64,000 nt of DNA from Liolophura sinensis (lineage: Eukaryota; Mollusca; Polyplacophora; Chitonida; Chitonidae): positions 34,727,501 to 34,791,500 of the forward strand of contig NC_088303.1 in NCBI RefSeq assembly GCF_032854445.1, given 5' to 3'. Below the pieces are notes generated by a model, which did no database searches, was not told the DNA's origin, and saw only the letters and a program-made list of their open reading frames with translations. The translations under genes were made by a program, and so were the position numbers. The stretch's first letter is position 1; each line of letters opens with the position of its first letter. Positions 27,101-39,800 of this stretch are shown here, in pieces.

Positions 27101-27746
27101 AGCAAATTTTTTGGAATTCTTAATTTAATAGATTTTTAAGAGAAGAATTTTAAAAATATGTTAGAAATTAAAACCTGTATTAAATATCTGAAAATGTGAT
27201 CATGCAAGATGCTGATATATGTAACAAACATGCTTATGGGTTACATTGCTATATGTATCAGATTGCTAGAACAAGCTTAAGGAGATTGCATGTTTAAATC
27301 CAGCAGGTAGCAAAGAGTCAGCAGCACCTTGATATGATCAGATTTAGGAAGCACTTGTTGGGCTGAAGAAGCATCTTACAAGCTGTGCCGGAATTTGTCC
27401 GATTGTAATTTTGAATGACATTGTTTAAGTGAAATATGGTCAAAAACATACAGTGACCTATAATCTCCTGGAATTTGTCAGCAGAATGCTGATCAACGTC
27501 GCATGCAGTTCATAAACATGCATATGATTTACTACAGATCACACAGAATTTCAGGTGAATAGCACAGCAAGGTGATTACCTGGTGAAACGTTCATGAAAC
27601 TACACGTTACACTTTTATACTTGACTGTGTTAATCAGTACAAGTTCATATTTCATAACAGTCTTGTTTCATTTGATGTTTATACTTTATGGGCTGTGTTG
27701 TTTTTAACAGAAGAAGAAGAAAGGAGGCATTGGAGAAGAAGAGTGA
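12062..27746 (+). CDS. LRRC23: LRRC23, leucine-rich repeat radial-spoke protein (frame broken in exon 3)
   Basis: Leucine-rich-repeat protein of the LRRC23 family, known elsewhere as a radial-spoke component of motile cilia and sperm flagella. Exons read from splice sites and phases: 12062-12160, 13325-13437, 14059-14337, 18784-18914, 20107-20243, 20882-20958, 21937-22088, a 10-codon cassette 23530-23559, then alternative last exons ending at 25434 or 27746. The N-terminus is acidic (33 residues, mostly E/D). Exon 2 has the family signature SLLCKTGDGLAHAYVKL. Exons 3-6 carry LRRs such as LRYVDVSRNNLRDLSPL and LTTLHMRDNQLESL. Exon 7 is the charged tail with ERLDKDEYTDEER. Without one copy of a 16-bp duplication at 14171-14202 the first seven exons total 972 nt (324 codons), close to the human protein's usual 343 residues. 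As written, the frame shifts and a TGA at 14198-14200 leaves 117 residues. It may be a null allele, an assembly error or a dying gene; the other exons look intact. Confidence 0.9.
13614..13891 (-). mobile_element. tRNA-derived SINE (family A), full length
   Basis: Read on the minus strand: a tRNA-like head with A-box-like CTCAGCTGGTTAGCGCGC and B-box-like GAGTTCAAGTCC, then GGAAGGTCT…GGTTTCC…, ending GTACAGCGTAAAACACC and AAAT repeats. Flanked by the target-site duplication AAATGAT (13614-13620, 13885-13891). Lies in LRRC23 intron 2. Confidence 0.85.
14059..14337 (+). CDS. LRRC23: LRRC23 exon 3 with frameshifting 16-bp tandem duplication
   Basis: The acceptor TTTCCAG and donor CT|GTAAGT are clear. 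The frame entering in phase 2 reads LTDISLLKMFIHLRYVDVSR and onward to LLTLKAD, then breaks. The 16-mer acactaaaggctgatt occurs twice in immediate succession (14171-14186 and 14187-14202). The frame entering from upstream hits TGA at 14198-14200, while the +1-shifted frame after the repeat continues as normal LRR sequence (LASFNSNNIKSVEG). Exactly one extra unit explains both frames. Confidence 0.9.
14338..18783 (+). other. LRRC23 intron 3 (4.4 kb)
   Basis: Bounded by donor GTAAGT and acceptor TTTTTATCAAG. AT-rich; contains one young full-length SINE (18388-18659) and an X-box-like site near 17340. No further exon seen. Confidence 0.6.
18377..18671 (-). mobile_element. tRNA-derived SINE (family A), full length, perfect 12-bp TSD
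   Basis: Element 18389-18659 on the minus strand with intact head (GGGGGCCTCCGTGGCTCAGT) and tail. TTGTTACTGTTA flanks both ends (18377-18388 and 18660-18671) without a mismatch, indicating recent insertion. In LRRC23 intron 3. Confidence 0.92.
19226..19616 (+). mobile_element. SINE family B copy with CACT-repeat tail
   Basis: 3' end GTCGTCATATGACTGAAAAATTG…TTAAGCACAACATTAAACCCC then (ACTC)n. The body contains GACCCGTATCAGTATAATGG and GCGGTGCGGCTTGCC. The same 3' phrase recurs at 53456-53474. In LRRC23 intron 4. Confidence 0.7.
19908..20080 (+). mobile_element. SINE (family A), strongly diverged
   Basis: ACCAATGCAGTTCAAGTCC (B-box region), then CAGTATAATGCTTGCTGCC and GTGAAATATTCTTTCATAAG with AAATAAATAAG tail. 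In LRRC23 intron 4. Confidence 0.55.
21270..21412 (+). mobile_element. SINE (family A) 3' fragment in LRRC23 intron 6
   Basis: GGGAAGGTCTGTCAGCAACC…GGTTTCCTCCCACCATAATG…GAAATATTCTTGAGTATGG…AAAACACCAATCAAC with short tail. Confidence 0.8.
22562..22636 (+). CDS. LRRC23: Candidate alternative terminal exon of LRRC23
   Basis: After the acceptor GATTGTAG at 22554-22561, a phase-0 reading frame of 24 codons (starting SVEKMLNSAFSVDG, ending HTKGK) closes with TAA. LRRC23 exon 7 ends in phase 0 at 22088, so direct joining would be in frame. The polypyrimidine tract is mediocre and I know of no homologue for the peptide, so this is a plausible but unproven short C-terminus. Confidence 0.35.
   Translation, partial: SVEKMLNSAFSVDGVTENSHTKGK
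23530..23559 (+). CDS. LRRC23: LRRC23 micro-exon (10 codons)
   Basis: TTTCCAG|CAGGAACAAG… GATGTAAATGAG|GTAGAC encodes QEQEKEDVNE, phase 0 at both ends, so it can be included or skipped without changing frame. NAGNAG-type acceptor (CAGCAG), so the first Gln may be optional. The composition matches the charged C-terminal tail of exon 7. Confidence 0.6.
24837..24925 (-). mobile_element. SINE (family A) 3' fragment
   Basis: Minus-strand tail TTTATTTGATTTGATTGG…TACTCAGGAATATTTCACTT…GACCAGCATTATGGTGGGAG, truncated after the GGAGGAAAT motif. Confidence 0.75.
25396..25434 (+). CDS. LRRC23: LRRC23 alternative last exon A (…APEQ stop)
   Basis: Acceptor TTTGTACAG followed in phase 0 by SETAQDESAPEQ and TAG. 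The short acidic Glu/Pro/Gln tail resembles the C-terminal composition of vertebrate LRRC23. It competes with the downstream last exon at 27711; both are in frame with exon 7 and with the micro-exon. Confidence 0.55.
   Translation, partial: SETAQDESAPEQ
26209..26516 (+). mobile_element. tRNA-derived SINE (family A), full length
   Basis: GGGGCCTCAGTGGCTCAGTT head, GTTCAAGTC-like B box (here GTTTAAGTCC), and (AAAT)n tail to 26503. Target-site duplication TCATACAACATGA / TCATACAACGTGA with one difference. Lies before the last LRRC23 exon. Confidence 0.9.
27711..27746 (+). CDS. LRRC23: LRRC23 alternative last exon B (basic tail, GIGEEE stop)
   Basis: A good pyrimidine-rich acceptor (GTTGTTTTTAACAG) is followed in phase 0 by KKKKGGIGEEE and TGA at 27744. 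A lysine tract followed by an acidic end differs sharply from alternative exon A. A long AT-rich 3' UTR follows, with AATAAA at 29031. Confidence 0.55.
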   Translation, partial: KKKKGGIGEEE

Positions 27747-28600
27747 CACATCAACCAACAGAATATAAAGAGTACCAAACTTCATGGACCAATCATCATT
27801 TCACAGCAGCAATTCAATGGCCTAGATTCCTTGACCAGATGTGACCAGTACAATTGTTTACATGCTTGCAAGAATGAACAATGCGGTTTGGGTGGATGTT
27901 TAGGAAGTAATTTTGTGCTACCATTAAAGAAAAGGTTTGATTAGGTTCATTGTGAAACAGGAGCTGACTGTGAAAAAAGTGAAACAGTACACAAATGTTT
28001 TGAATGGATAGACTATTTTACATACTAAAGCCTGTGAAGTTCTCATGAACAAGAACTGTTTCTGTGAGTACCCTTTGGACAAATAACAGTGGTACTGTTG
28101 CTTCCAGTCATTTGGTATTGGAAGAAAAAGTTTGTGTTCACTGACTGCTTCTTGATGAAACCTATTCGCTAGAGTATTGTGTATGAGCATCTTGACTTTG
28201 CATCTTCATCACCTGACAGTGTATTTTTTACTCATCATGAACAGTTACTTCTGACAAGTTCTGTGAGGAAATATGTGTCCTGTAAAATATGATGGTTAAA
28301 TTAGTTACCAGGAAGTTAAATAGAGTGAATTAGTCCTTAATATAACTGAAAATTCTGTGATATATTTTGTTGTGTACATATATTGACAATTTTTATTGAT
28401 TATGTGGACTTAATCATTCTTCAGTAAAGACATTTTATGACAGCTGAATGTGTCTTGGATTGCTTTGTTTTTCATAATACTTACTCACAAGAATAACCAG
28501 GTTCGGTTTGAAACAGTTTTAAACAGTGGCAAAGAAACTTTTGACATTTCCACAAATAATGTCAAACTAACCTAAAGCTACTTCTGAATTTAAGCTGCTT

Positions 28601-28760
28601 TTATGGGGCAGCACTCCTAACCACAAAGCATACAAGTTGTGGGTTCATTCCCAGCTTTGGATAGGACAGTTGGTGGAGGCCTTGGTGACAATAGGAGGTT
28701 AACACTGCTCATGTGTCAGATGTCTTCCACCAATATGGCATGTTAGTCTGTACACAACGC
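28601..28760 (+). mobile_element. Possible old tRNA-derived SINE remnant in the LRRC23 3' UTR
   Basis: GGGCAGCACTCCTAACCACA…GTTGTGGGTTCATTCCC resembles a tRNA-like head with a B box (GGTTCATTCC), followed by AGGCCTTGGTGACAATAGG. No tail seen. Confidence 0.3.
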
Positions 28761-29030
28761 ATGGGGAAAGTTTGCCAGTAGCTTTATAGTTTTACTGTGG
28801 TTCCAGTTGGAAAAAACATAAATATTACATAAAGTTCTAATGAAAGATTCCGAAAAGTTAGTTGTAAATGTGGTTGTCAATATTGTTTTTTGATTTTTCT
28901 TCAAAGACTTTTCCCTAAAGAGAAAAAGACACATAAAAATAATTTTTGTATGGTGGGTATTTGACACCATCTCTTGGTATATATTGTCTTTGCATAATAA
29001 TGTTGTAAATGAGCATGTAACACATGCTTA

Positions 29031-29036
29031 ATAAAT
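29031..29036 (+). terminator. Polyadenylation signal for LRRC23
   Basis: AATAAA lies about 1.28 kb past the TGA of last exon B in AT-rich sequence, the first good hexamer downstream. TGTT-rich sequence follows within 60 bp. Confidence 0.4.
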
Positions 29037-31209
29037 ATATTTGCACTTGGAATTGGTCTTTTCAACTAACGAATGTGTTCTACCTGGATTTTGATCATAT
29101 TTATGTTTGTAATATATTCATAAATATCACATTTCGGATTAAATGCATGTATTTGGATATAAACAACGAATTTACATTCAATTTATTAGACATGCCTCAC
29201 AGGCTTGTTTAGAGCATTAATATGGAGAGATAATATATACTTAGAGGTGATCCCAAATGCCCACTGTACGAAAATAGTTTCAAATACCCTTATCTGCTGA
29301 CAGAAAAATTGAAAAAAATATTAAAGACCATATTTGATTTTGGCATCATTTTTATGTTTTCTTTTCCTTTAAAAGCAGTCGTATTTATGGATGTCAGAGG
29401 GATCTGACGAATGAAAGTGAAAGTTACTCCAACAGTGAAAATAGGTAATGTTAATCTCTATGGTGTAAAAAATAATTTAGTTTTAAGTGACTCTCCTGCA
29501 TAAGTTGATCTCTGCCTGGTTTCCTCCCAGCATGTGATCCAAAGCTTGAGGCCCTGTTGTATGGTTGTATAAATCGCTTGTCTGATCACTGCTGTAGACG
29601 ACGGACCCTTGGCCAATGAGATTGCATCTTGTCATCCAACTCTCACTGCTATGGCTGCAGTTGCAAGTCAGGAGGTTTGCCAGATAGCTGGTGAAAGGAG
29701 GTGGTTTCCTTCGGCCGTTAACCTACCATAGTAAATGTGCAATATTATTTAGCCCAGCGTAAACTTCAAATCAAGTACGTTTTGTGACAGATAGTCTGTT
29801 TGTAACCTGCCCGGAAGATCGGGTTTTATTGTGGTTCTCTGGTGGTTTCCTCCATGTGTACTCTTCTAAACGTGACCCCACTGGGATGTGTGACAAGCAG
29901 GTAGGCCTACTGTGTACCATGAAACCACAATTGTAAACCTTGGCAGTCATTTCTACATGTACACGATAAATGAATCATAAACCGGTATTCACTGCTTACA
30001 AAAAAAACCAAAGGTTTTGGTGTTTAAATAATGCTGTACGGGTAATGAAGAGTTTTTCACTTGTACGATTTTAGAAATGGAGAAGACCTGTCACATTTGA
30101 CAAATTTCTGACACACATTCTCATAAGTGACCTTCACAGATTTGTATGCCACATGTGCTGATGAAAGAAACATAATATCCAACAGTTATAAGATCTCACA
30201 CTTTTATGCCAGCGGCTGGGCGGTAATATAATGTACATGCCGTGAAATTGCATTTGTTAGTATAGTTTTTCTCTTATTTGCGTATATTGGACACTGTTAT
30301 TGTAATTATGGATATATGCCCTTCTGACCCAGCCAAAAGCGACTTTAAAATTAAAGGAAACACATGCCTTTTTTTTTTCAGTGCGATTCTGTCCTATGTC
30401 TTTCTTAGTGAAACTGTGTTTGAATAATTAATTGTAAATGTATAGGCACCAGTTATATTTTGTTTGCCTTCAGAATTCTTACACTGATAAGGAGTTATAA
30501 ATTCACATCGTATTAATATGAAAGCTTTGCTTATGTGACATTATGCATGGCTTGCAAGTCAAAAGAGATGTCTATAGAGACTCTTGGTCTTTTATGCATA
30601 TTAATAGAAGTGGCGATAAATGAAAAAGAAAAAAATACAGCAATGTACACAGAAAGCAGTTCTGGAAACATTTTGATATGGTTTTCACACAATTTTAATT
30701 GCTTTGATTTCTTTTCATTCTATGTCAACAAAGAATGGGTTTAATCAGTGATGCATGGTAATGGCTGGAATCTTGCATATTTTTGTATTGATACAAAGGC
30801 ACGACTGGTTTATGTGCTATTTGGAGCTGTTAAGTTATATTTTAGCACTTTTACACCATTTTACAGGCTGTTAACTGTGTTGACAATAACGCGTCAGTCA
30901 AGGAGACACTTTGCTCCGCCCTCTTTATTGATATCTGAAGTAGTGCCGTGTAGTTTTTAGTGTACATGGAGGGAGTGTTAATGTGCTGATATCCCCAACG
31001 CTGTGGTAACCGTCTATAGAACACTTAAGGTGATACTTATACCCTGGACAGTGTCAGTAAATTACAAGCCATTGTCTTATAGCTGACCCAGAAACGTGTG
31101 AAACAGGCCAGTCTGTCGTCCCGCAGCGATAGTCCCGCAAAATTCAACTAGGCCTTCTGTTAGAAGTTTATTATATCTCGTACTATACCTTGACAAAACA
31201 TCACACGAC
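29037..31209. other. Intergenic region between LRRC23 and CDA
   Basis: AT-rich with no credible exon. 29500-29790 carries diverged SINE-like words (GGTTTCCTCC, GTGGTTTCCT). 31080-31209 would be the CDA promoter and 5' UTR; I see no distinctive core element. Confidence 0.45.
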
Positions 31210-35429
<4,220 letters not shown>

Positions 35430-35433
35430 GCAA

Positions 35434-35439
35434 AATAAA
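35434..35439 (+). terminator. Polyadenylation signal close behind the CDA stop
   Basis: AATAAA in GCAAAATAAATGATT, four bases after the TAA at 35427-35429. If used, the CDA 3' UTR is only about 20-30 nt. Confidence 0.35.
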
Positions 35440-36204
35440 TGATTCTCTGCAAAGGTCTTCGACAGCTAGTCTTTGATAATGTATAAATCAAATACAATTT
35501 TTTGTATGAATGTTTCATTAGATAAAACAGTTACAATTGCAAATGTCAATATCCAGGTATTGTCTTTTATCTGACGAACCTCCTCTCACCGTGGGTTAGC
35601 ACGTCTGTTGGTACGAGATCTGTGCATTGCAGTAGGCAAAAACATTGTAAGCAATTAACATGGACCCCACTCCCCCGACCCAAAAAAAGGCGTCCACCGT
35701 TGACATTTTTCGCTGTAGAGCAAAAAGTTATACCCCGAAGGATCGTCCATTGTCTGTCTATCGTTTTAACAATACCGAAATCAGAGCGCCATCGACATGT
35801 TTTGTGATATACCAATGTTAGTTTGCAAATGGCAACCGTTACCATGATTTCATCAGGTGCGGTTATTGTATTTTCTCGTAAGGATGCCGCCTGTTTCACT
35901 CCGTTTGGATTAGACTAAATATGACAGAATGTTCCCGTAGTGCCGAATAGACTCAGCATGCAATCGGAAAATGGTTGGACTTTTGGCGCGTGACTAATTA
36001 AAACTGCTGGATAAGTGGTTACCCTCTGCCATCCCCCCTCCCTCAACCCTTTCCAAGGGACCCATCGAACCCCAACCAAACAATCAGTAACCTTTATCCA
36101 CTGGCTGCCCTGGCGATTTAGTAGTCAGACAGGGAGAAAGAAACATGTCTGATATTTGTCAATCTGACGGACTGTGCATTTTATGAATTCTGTGGAGAAA
36201 AACA

Positions 36205-36244
36205 ATGGCTTACCACAGTCTTATAGATGGGTTTCTTCTGGCGT
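36205..36244 (+). CDS. Candidate signal-peptide exon for copy 1
   Basis: ATG at 36205 opens 13 codons (MAYHSLIDGFLLA) and ends GCGT|GTAAGT, a consensus donor in phase 1, as required by the exon at 39084. Joined, the hydrophobic stretch GFLLACLWCLVCS would make a signal peptide like that of copy 2. The intron would be 2.8 kb and contain two SINE fragments and a long TA array. No sequence similarity to the copy 2 first exon is obvious, so this is tentative. Confidence 0.35.
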
Positions 36245-36494
36245 GTAAGTTTATTTATTCATTTAATTTTGTTGACAACGATAGCGGGAGTTTTGAATAT
36301 TTGGGCCCGGTGAGGCAACTTGATTTATGCAGAGTATTAGGGCTCAGGCGATAACCTGTACACTGACCCAGTGGCTGCTCCTATGAATTTCCAAGATGGA
36401 ATTTGGTAGCATTGATCTTACTTGTGGTGTTCATTTATTTGCGTTTGCAAACATCGTCCTCATATGTTAGTCCCGAATATTTTTCGATTGATTT

Positions 36495-36898
36495 ATTTAT
36501 TGCTGGCTTCCTCTCCGGTCGTATGTGGGAAGGTTTGCCAGAAACCTGCGGATGGTTGTGTGTTTCTTCCGGGCTCTGCTCGGTTTCCTCCCACCATAAT
36601 GCTGGCCGCCATCGTATAAATGAACTGTTTTTGAGTACGGCGTAAAACACCAATGAAATAAATAAATTTATTTGATCGGTGTTACTATGCTGGCTTCCTC
36701 TCTGGTCGTAAACTCGCCACGATATGGCTGAAATAATGTCGATGTGGCGTTAAGCCATCATCATTCATTCTGGTCGTAAATGACAGTGTCTGCAACAACC
36801 TGCTCTGCTCGGTTTCCTCCCACCATTATGTTGGTCACCGTCGTATAAATGAAATATTCTTGAGTAGGGCGTAGAACACCATTAAATAAATAAACAAA
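36495..36898 (+). mobile_element. Two SINE (family A) 3' fragments in tandem
   Basis: First fragment 36495-36666 (GCTGGCTTCCTCTCCGGTCG to AAATAAATAAAT). Second 36690-36898 (GCTGGCTTCCTCTCTGGTCG to AAATAAATAAAC) interrupted by about 60 bp of other sequence. Both lie in the inferred first intron of lectin-EGF-PAN copy 1. Confidence 0.75.
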
Positions 36899-37727
36899 TA
36901 GTTATTACTATTGTTTTCCTTTTCTTTAACCTTCTCAGCCGGTGAGGGATAGCCCTTACTCGGCCTCAGCTGGCAAAAACCCTATGGTTTCCTGTTTTAC
37001 ACCGCATAAACTTAACAACTAATAATTTGTGCGCACACGGTGGTCAAGTTTATGCATTCAGGAAACTGCATGACTTAGGGTCCTGGTGGAGCTGGTGGTG
37101 GAGAGAAGTCGAAGGCGCATCACGCCTCTGTTAAGTCGTGGGGTATCAGTAGTTAAAGCCAGAAGAAAGTGGATTCAAACTTGTGACGTCATGGGTCGCA
37201 GTCACGTGATCTTCAAGCGAAGCCTATCAAACCTCCATGCACGCAGTACCAATATACAGTTATATAGGAATTACTGCTTGTAGAACACCATGCTGAATTG
37301 CACGGTTAAAGTAAACTACACATCTAGTGGTTTGTGAAGAAAATTTGTAACGACTGTAATGTAAACCAATTTATTTGGAATAAACTCAATAGACCAGCAT
37401 GCAGTTGGCGGGTCAGTCAACCGTGACCAGGCCAAGTAGTGCCTCCTTTTGTTCTACCTCCATGTGTAAACTAACAACCAGTCGCCATTTTCACAATAAT
37501 TCTGGATTGAAACACAGTAAACAACGAGACGAACTTCAGTGAAAACGACAGCACATTATCTCAGTAGGAGTTGTCTCCGAAATTCAGTAGAAAAAAAAAA
37601 ACGCTTTACAAAAATAGTATTTTGAAACAGATTGCTGTACCAAAGTTTCTTATGAGATAGACGAAAGGTAACCAATTTCAAAAGATCATTTTCAGAGTTC
37701 AAGACTGGAAACAAAAGCATGCAGTGG

Positions 37728-37728
<1 letters not shown>

Positions 37729-37787
<59 letters not shown>

Positions 37788-37820
37788 GTATATATATATA
37801 TCTATATATATATCTATCTA

Positions 37821-37904
<84 letters not shown>
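37729..37904. repeat. Long (TA)n microsatellite with CTGTA/TCTA interruptions
   Basis: About 175 bp of TA with a short interrupted middle (37786-37824), directly before a SINE at 37924. Length is likely polymorphic and collapse-prone in assembly. Confidence 0.97.
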
Positions 37905-37907
<3 letters not shown>

Positions 37908-37923
37908 ATAAACAATCAAAAAC

Positions 37924-38163
37924 TGGGGCCTCCGTAGCTCAACTGGTTAGCGCGCTAGCGTAGGAGCGACCCAGGGGTCTCACACCAATGTGGTCGCTGT
38001 GAGTTCAAGTCCAGTACATGCGGACTTAATCTCCGGCCATATATGGGAAGGTCTGGCAGCAGCCTGCGGATGCTCGTGGGTTTTCCGCCGGGCTCTGCCA
38101 GGTTTCCTCCCACCATAATGCTGGCCGCCATCGTATAAGTGAAACACCAAATACATAAATAAA
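37924..38163 (+). mobile_element. tRNA-derived SINE (family A) behind a TA array
   Basis: Head GGGGCCTCCGTAGCTCAACT, B box GTTCAAGTCC, body GGTTTCCTCCCACCATAATG, tail AATAAATAAATA; the TTCTTGAGTACGG segment is deleted. Adjacent to the TA microsatellite ending at 37904. Confidence 0.85.
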
Positions 38164-38704
38164 TAACAAAAATGAAAGTTAATTTTAACAGAAAACTCTG
38201 TTCGTCTGACTGATGCTAGAATCTATTTTGCTGTTGCAACAGATTATTATGTTAAATGTAACTCACATATTCTATTAAGTCAACATAAAGATCTATTAGA
38301 CTAACAGGATATCATTTTGAATATGACACATGCAGTATTATGCTATAAAATAACAGAATACATTCTGGCATCATTCAGACAACAGACTTTCTGTTAAAAT
38401 TAACACATTAATTTTTTTGAGTATTTTTAATAGTGCAGTCTAATTTACCTTATACTGAGTCTCTTGTGACAGCATTCAACACATCTGAATTCCCGTGCCC
38501 ATCATTGGTTGACTTTTAGATGTTTTAGTACAGCTCAAATTCTGATGATCTACTGAACAAAAAACGGATAAGCAGCATAGACTTCTACAAAAACACTTGA
38601 TACCTTTAGTTTAGGATTATAATAACACTGATACAGTCGTTAACATGTGTGTTGTATGTTTATGTTGCCATATTCCCCTTTTTCAGGGTAATAAAGTTGA
38701 GATC

Positions 38705-38915
38705 GTCAAAGTTCATTATTATGACTATTGATTTATACAAACGGTACTTTAAGCCGTTCTCAAGAAAGTTTCGCTCATACAACGGTGCTCGGCATTTTGG
38801 TGTGAATAAAGCGGGCAAAGCACAGTGGAAATCCAGGGCGATTCCACAGGTTGATGGTAGACGTACGACCGCAGAGAAAGCCAGCATGAGCTGGACTTGA
38901 ACTCACACCGAGCAT
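38705..38915 (-). mobile_element. SINE (family A), diverged
   Basis: GTTCTCAAGAAAGTTTCGCT…CATACAACGGTGCTCGGCAT…AAGCCAGCATGAGCTGGACT then TGAACTCACACC; head truncated. About 170 bp upstream of the copy 1 lectin-like exon. Confidence 0.65.
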
Positions 38916-39083
38916 ATTTTCAAACGGCATATCATATAGCATAGCAAAGCAAGAGGATCCTTAATTTTCGATGAGTAACTGGCCTATATTTTACTACATG
39001 CCATTGACACATGTAAATATCAAACCAAACATGTAAGTTACTTGTCATTGCACCAATCAGTCAAAATGTTATTTGTACTACAG

Positions 39084-39800
39084 GTCTATGGTGTCTCGTA
39101 TGCAGTCACACGCCCGTTCCCACTAGGCTCTGGCCGCTCACTGAAATCACCTGTGGTAAGGAAGTGATTTGGATGAAGGACGCCGAGAAGGCGAGCTTCT
39201 TGAAATCAACACCCACATACAAATTGGAGGAACCGGGTCTCGGGTATAATGCACTTAGTCTCGATAATAATTCTGTGAACGTCACGTGGAACATGTCAGA
39301 GAAGGAAGTCAACAATTACGAGATCGAAAAAGATCATCCAAAAACAAAGAGAATGTTGATGGCTTTGTTCTACTGGGATCCCAAGGTTGATGCGGAATTC
39401 TTAAATTACAGATCCACTAACGGTTTTCAGATACACGTGTATACCAAGGCGGGCAGCGTGTATGTTGCTGGAGAAAATGGAATTCTACCTGTACATGATA
39501 TTATTGAATTCGAGGGTCTCGGTTGGTATACCGTGGCTATTCGTTGGAATAAAGGTCAAATTGAGGTGTACTTTGTAGAAGCAATAGACGGGGAAGAAAA
39601 AGGGAAGAAGAGAGGAGAGGTGAAGGCGGAGCATTTGTACGACAGAGACACGGTGGAGGAGCCAGGGACACTGACGGTCGGGCCGATACAAGGTGGGGCA
39701 GTCTGTTGTCTGAGGTGGTACGTTGACGAGTTTGACGCTACGCACATCGCAGATTCTATGAAGGAAAACTGCCGAAAACAGAATTATTGGACCTCTCAAG
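39084..39800 (+). CDS. Lectin-like (ConA/LamG-type) exon of copy 1
   Basis: 717 nt, acceptor GTACTACAG, donor CAAG|GTAAGA, phase 1 at both ends. About 97% identical to 45366-46020 by my manual count (21 differences in the first 655 nt), then abruptly divergent over the last roughly 60 nt. It has an extra cysteine (ITCGK, where copy 2 has ITDGK). NVT at the NVTWN motif is a potential N-glycosylation site shared by both copies. Confidence 0.85.

Noticed and set aside
35567-35899. 110-codon minus-strand open frame just after CDA
   Set aside because: No recognisable domain and no splice partner. Too little evidence to call a gene, although it is long for AT-rich DNA.
37719-37963. Tyr/Ile repeat open frames
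   Set aside because: Translation of a TA microsatellite; likewise at 1169-1351 and 61452-61815.
39485-39799. Minus-strand frames opposite the lectin-like exons (also 45683-46109)
   Set aside because: Antisense shadows of a strongly coding exon; no independent evidence.
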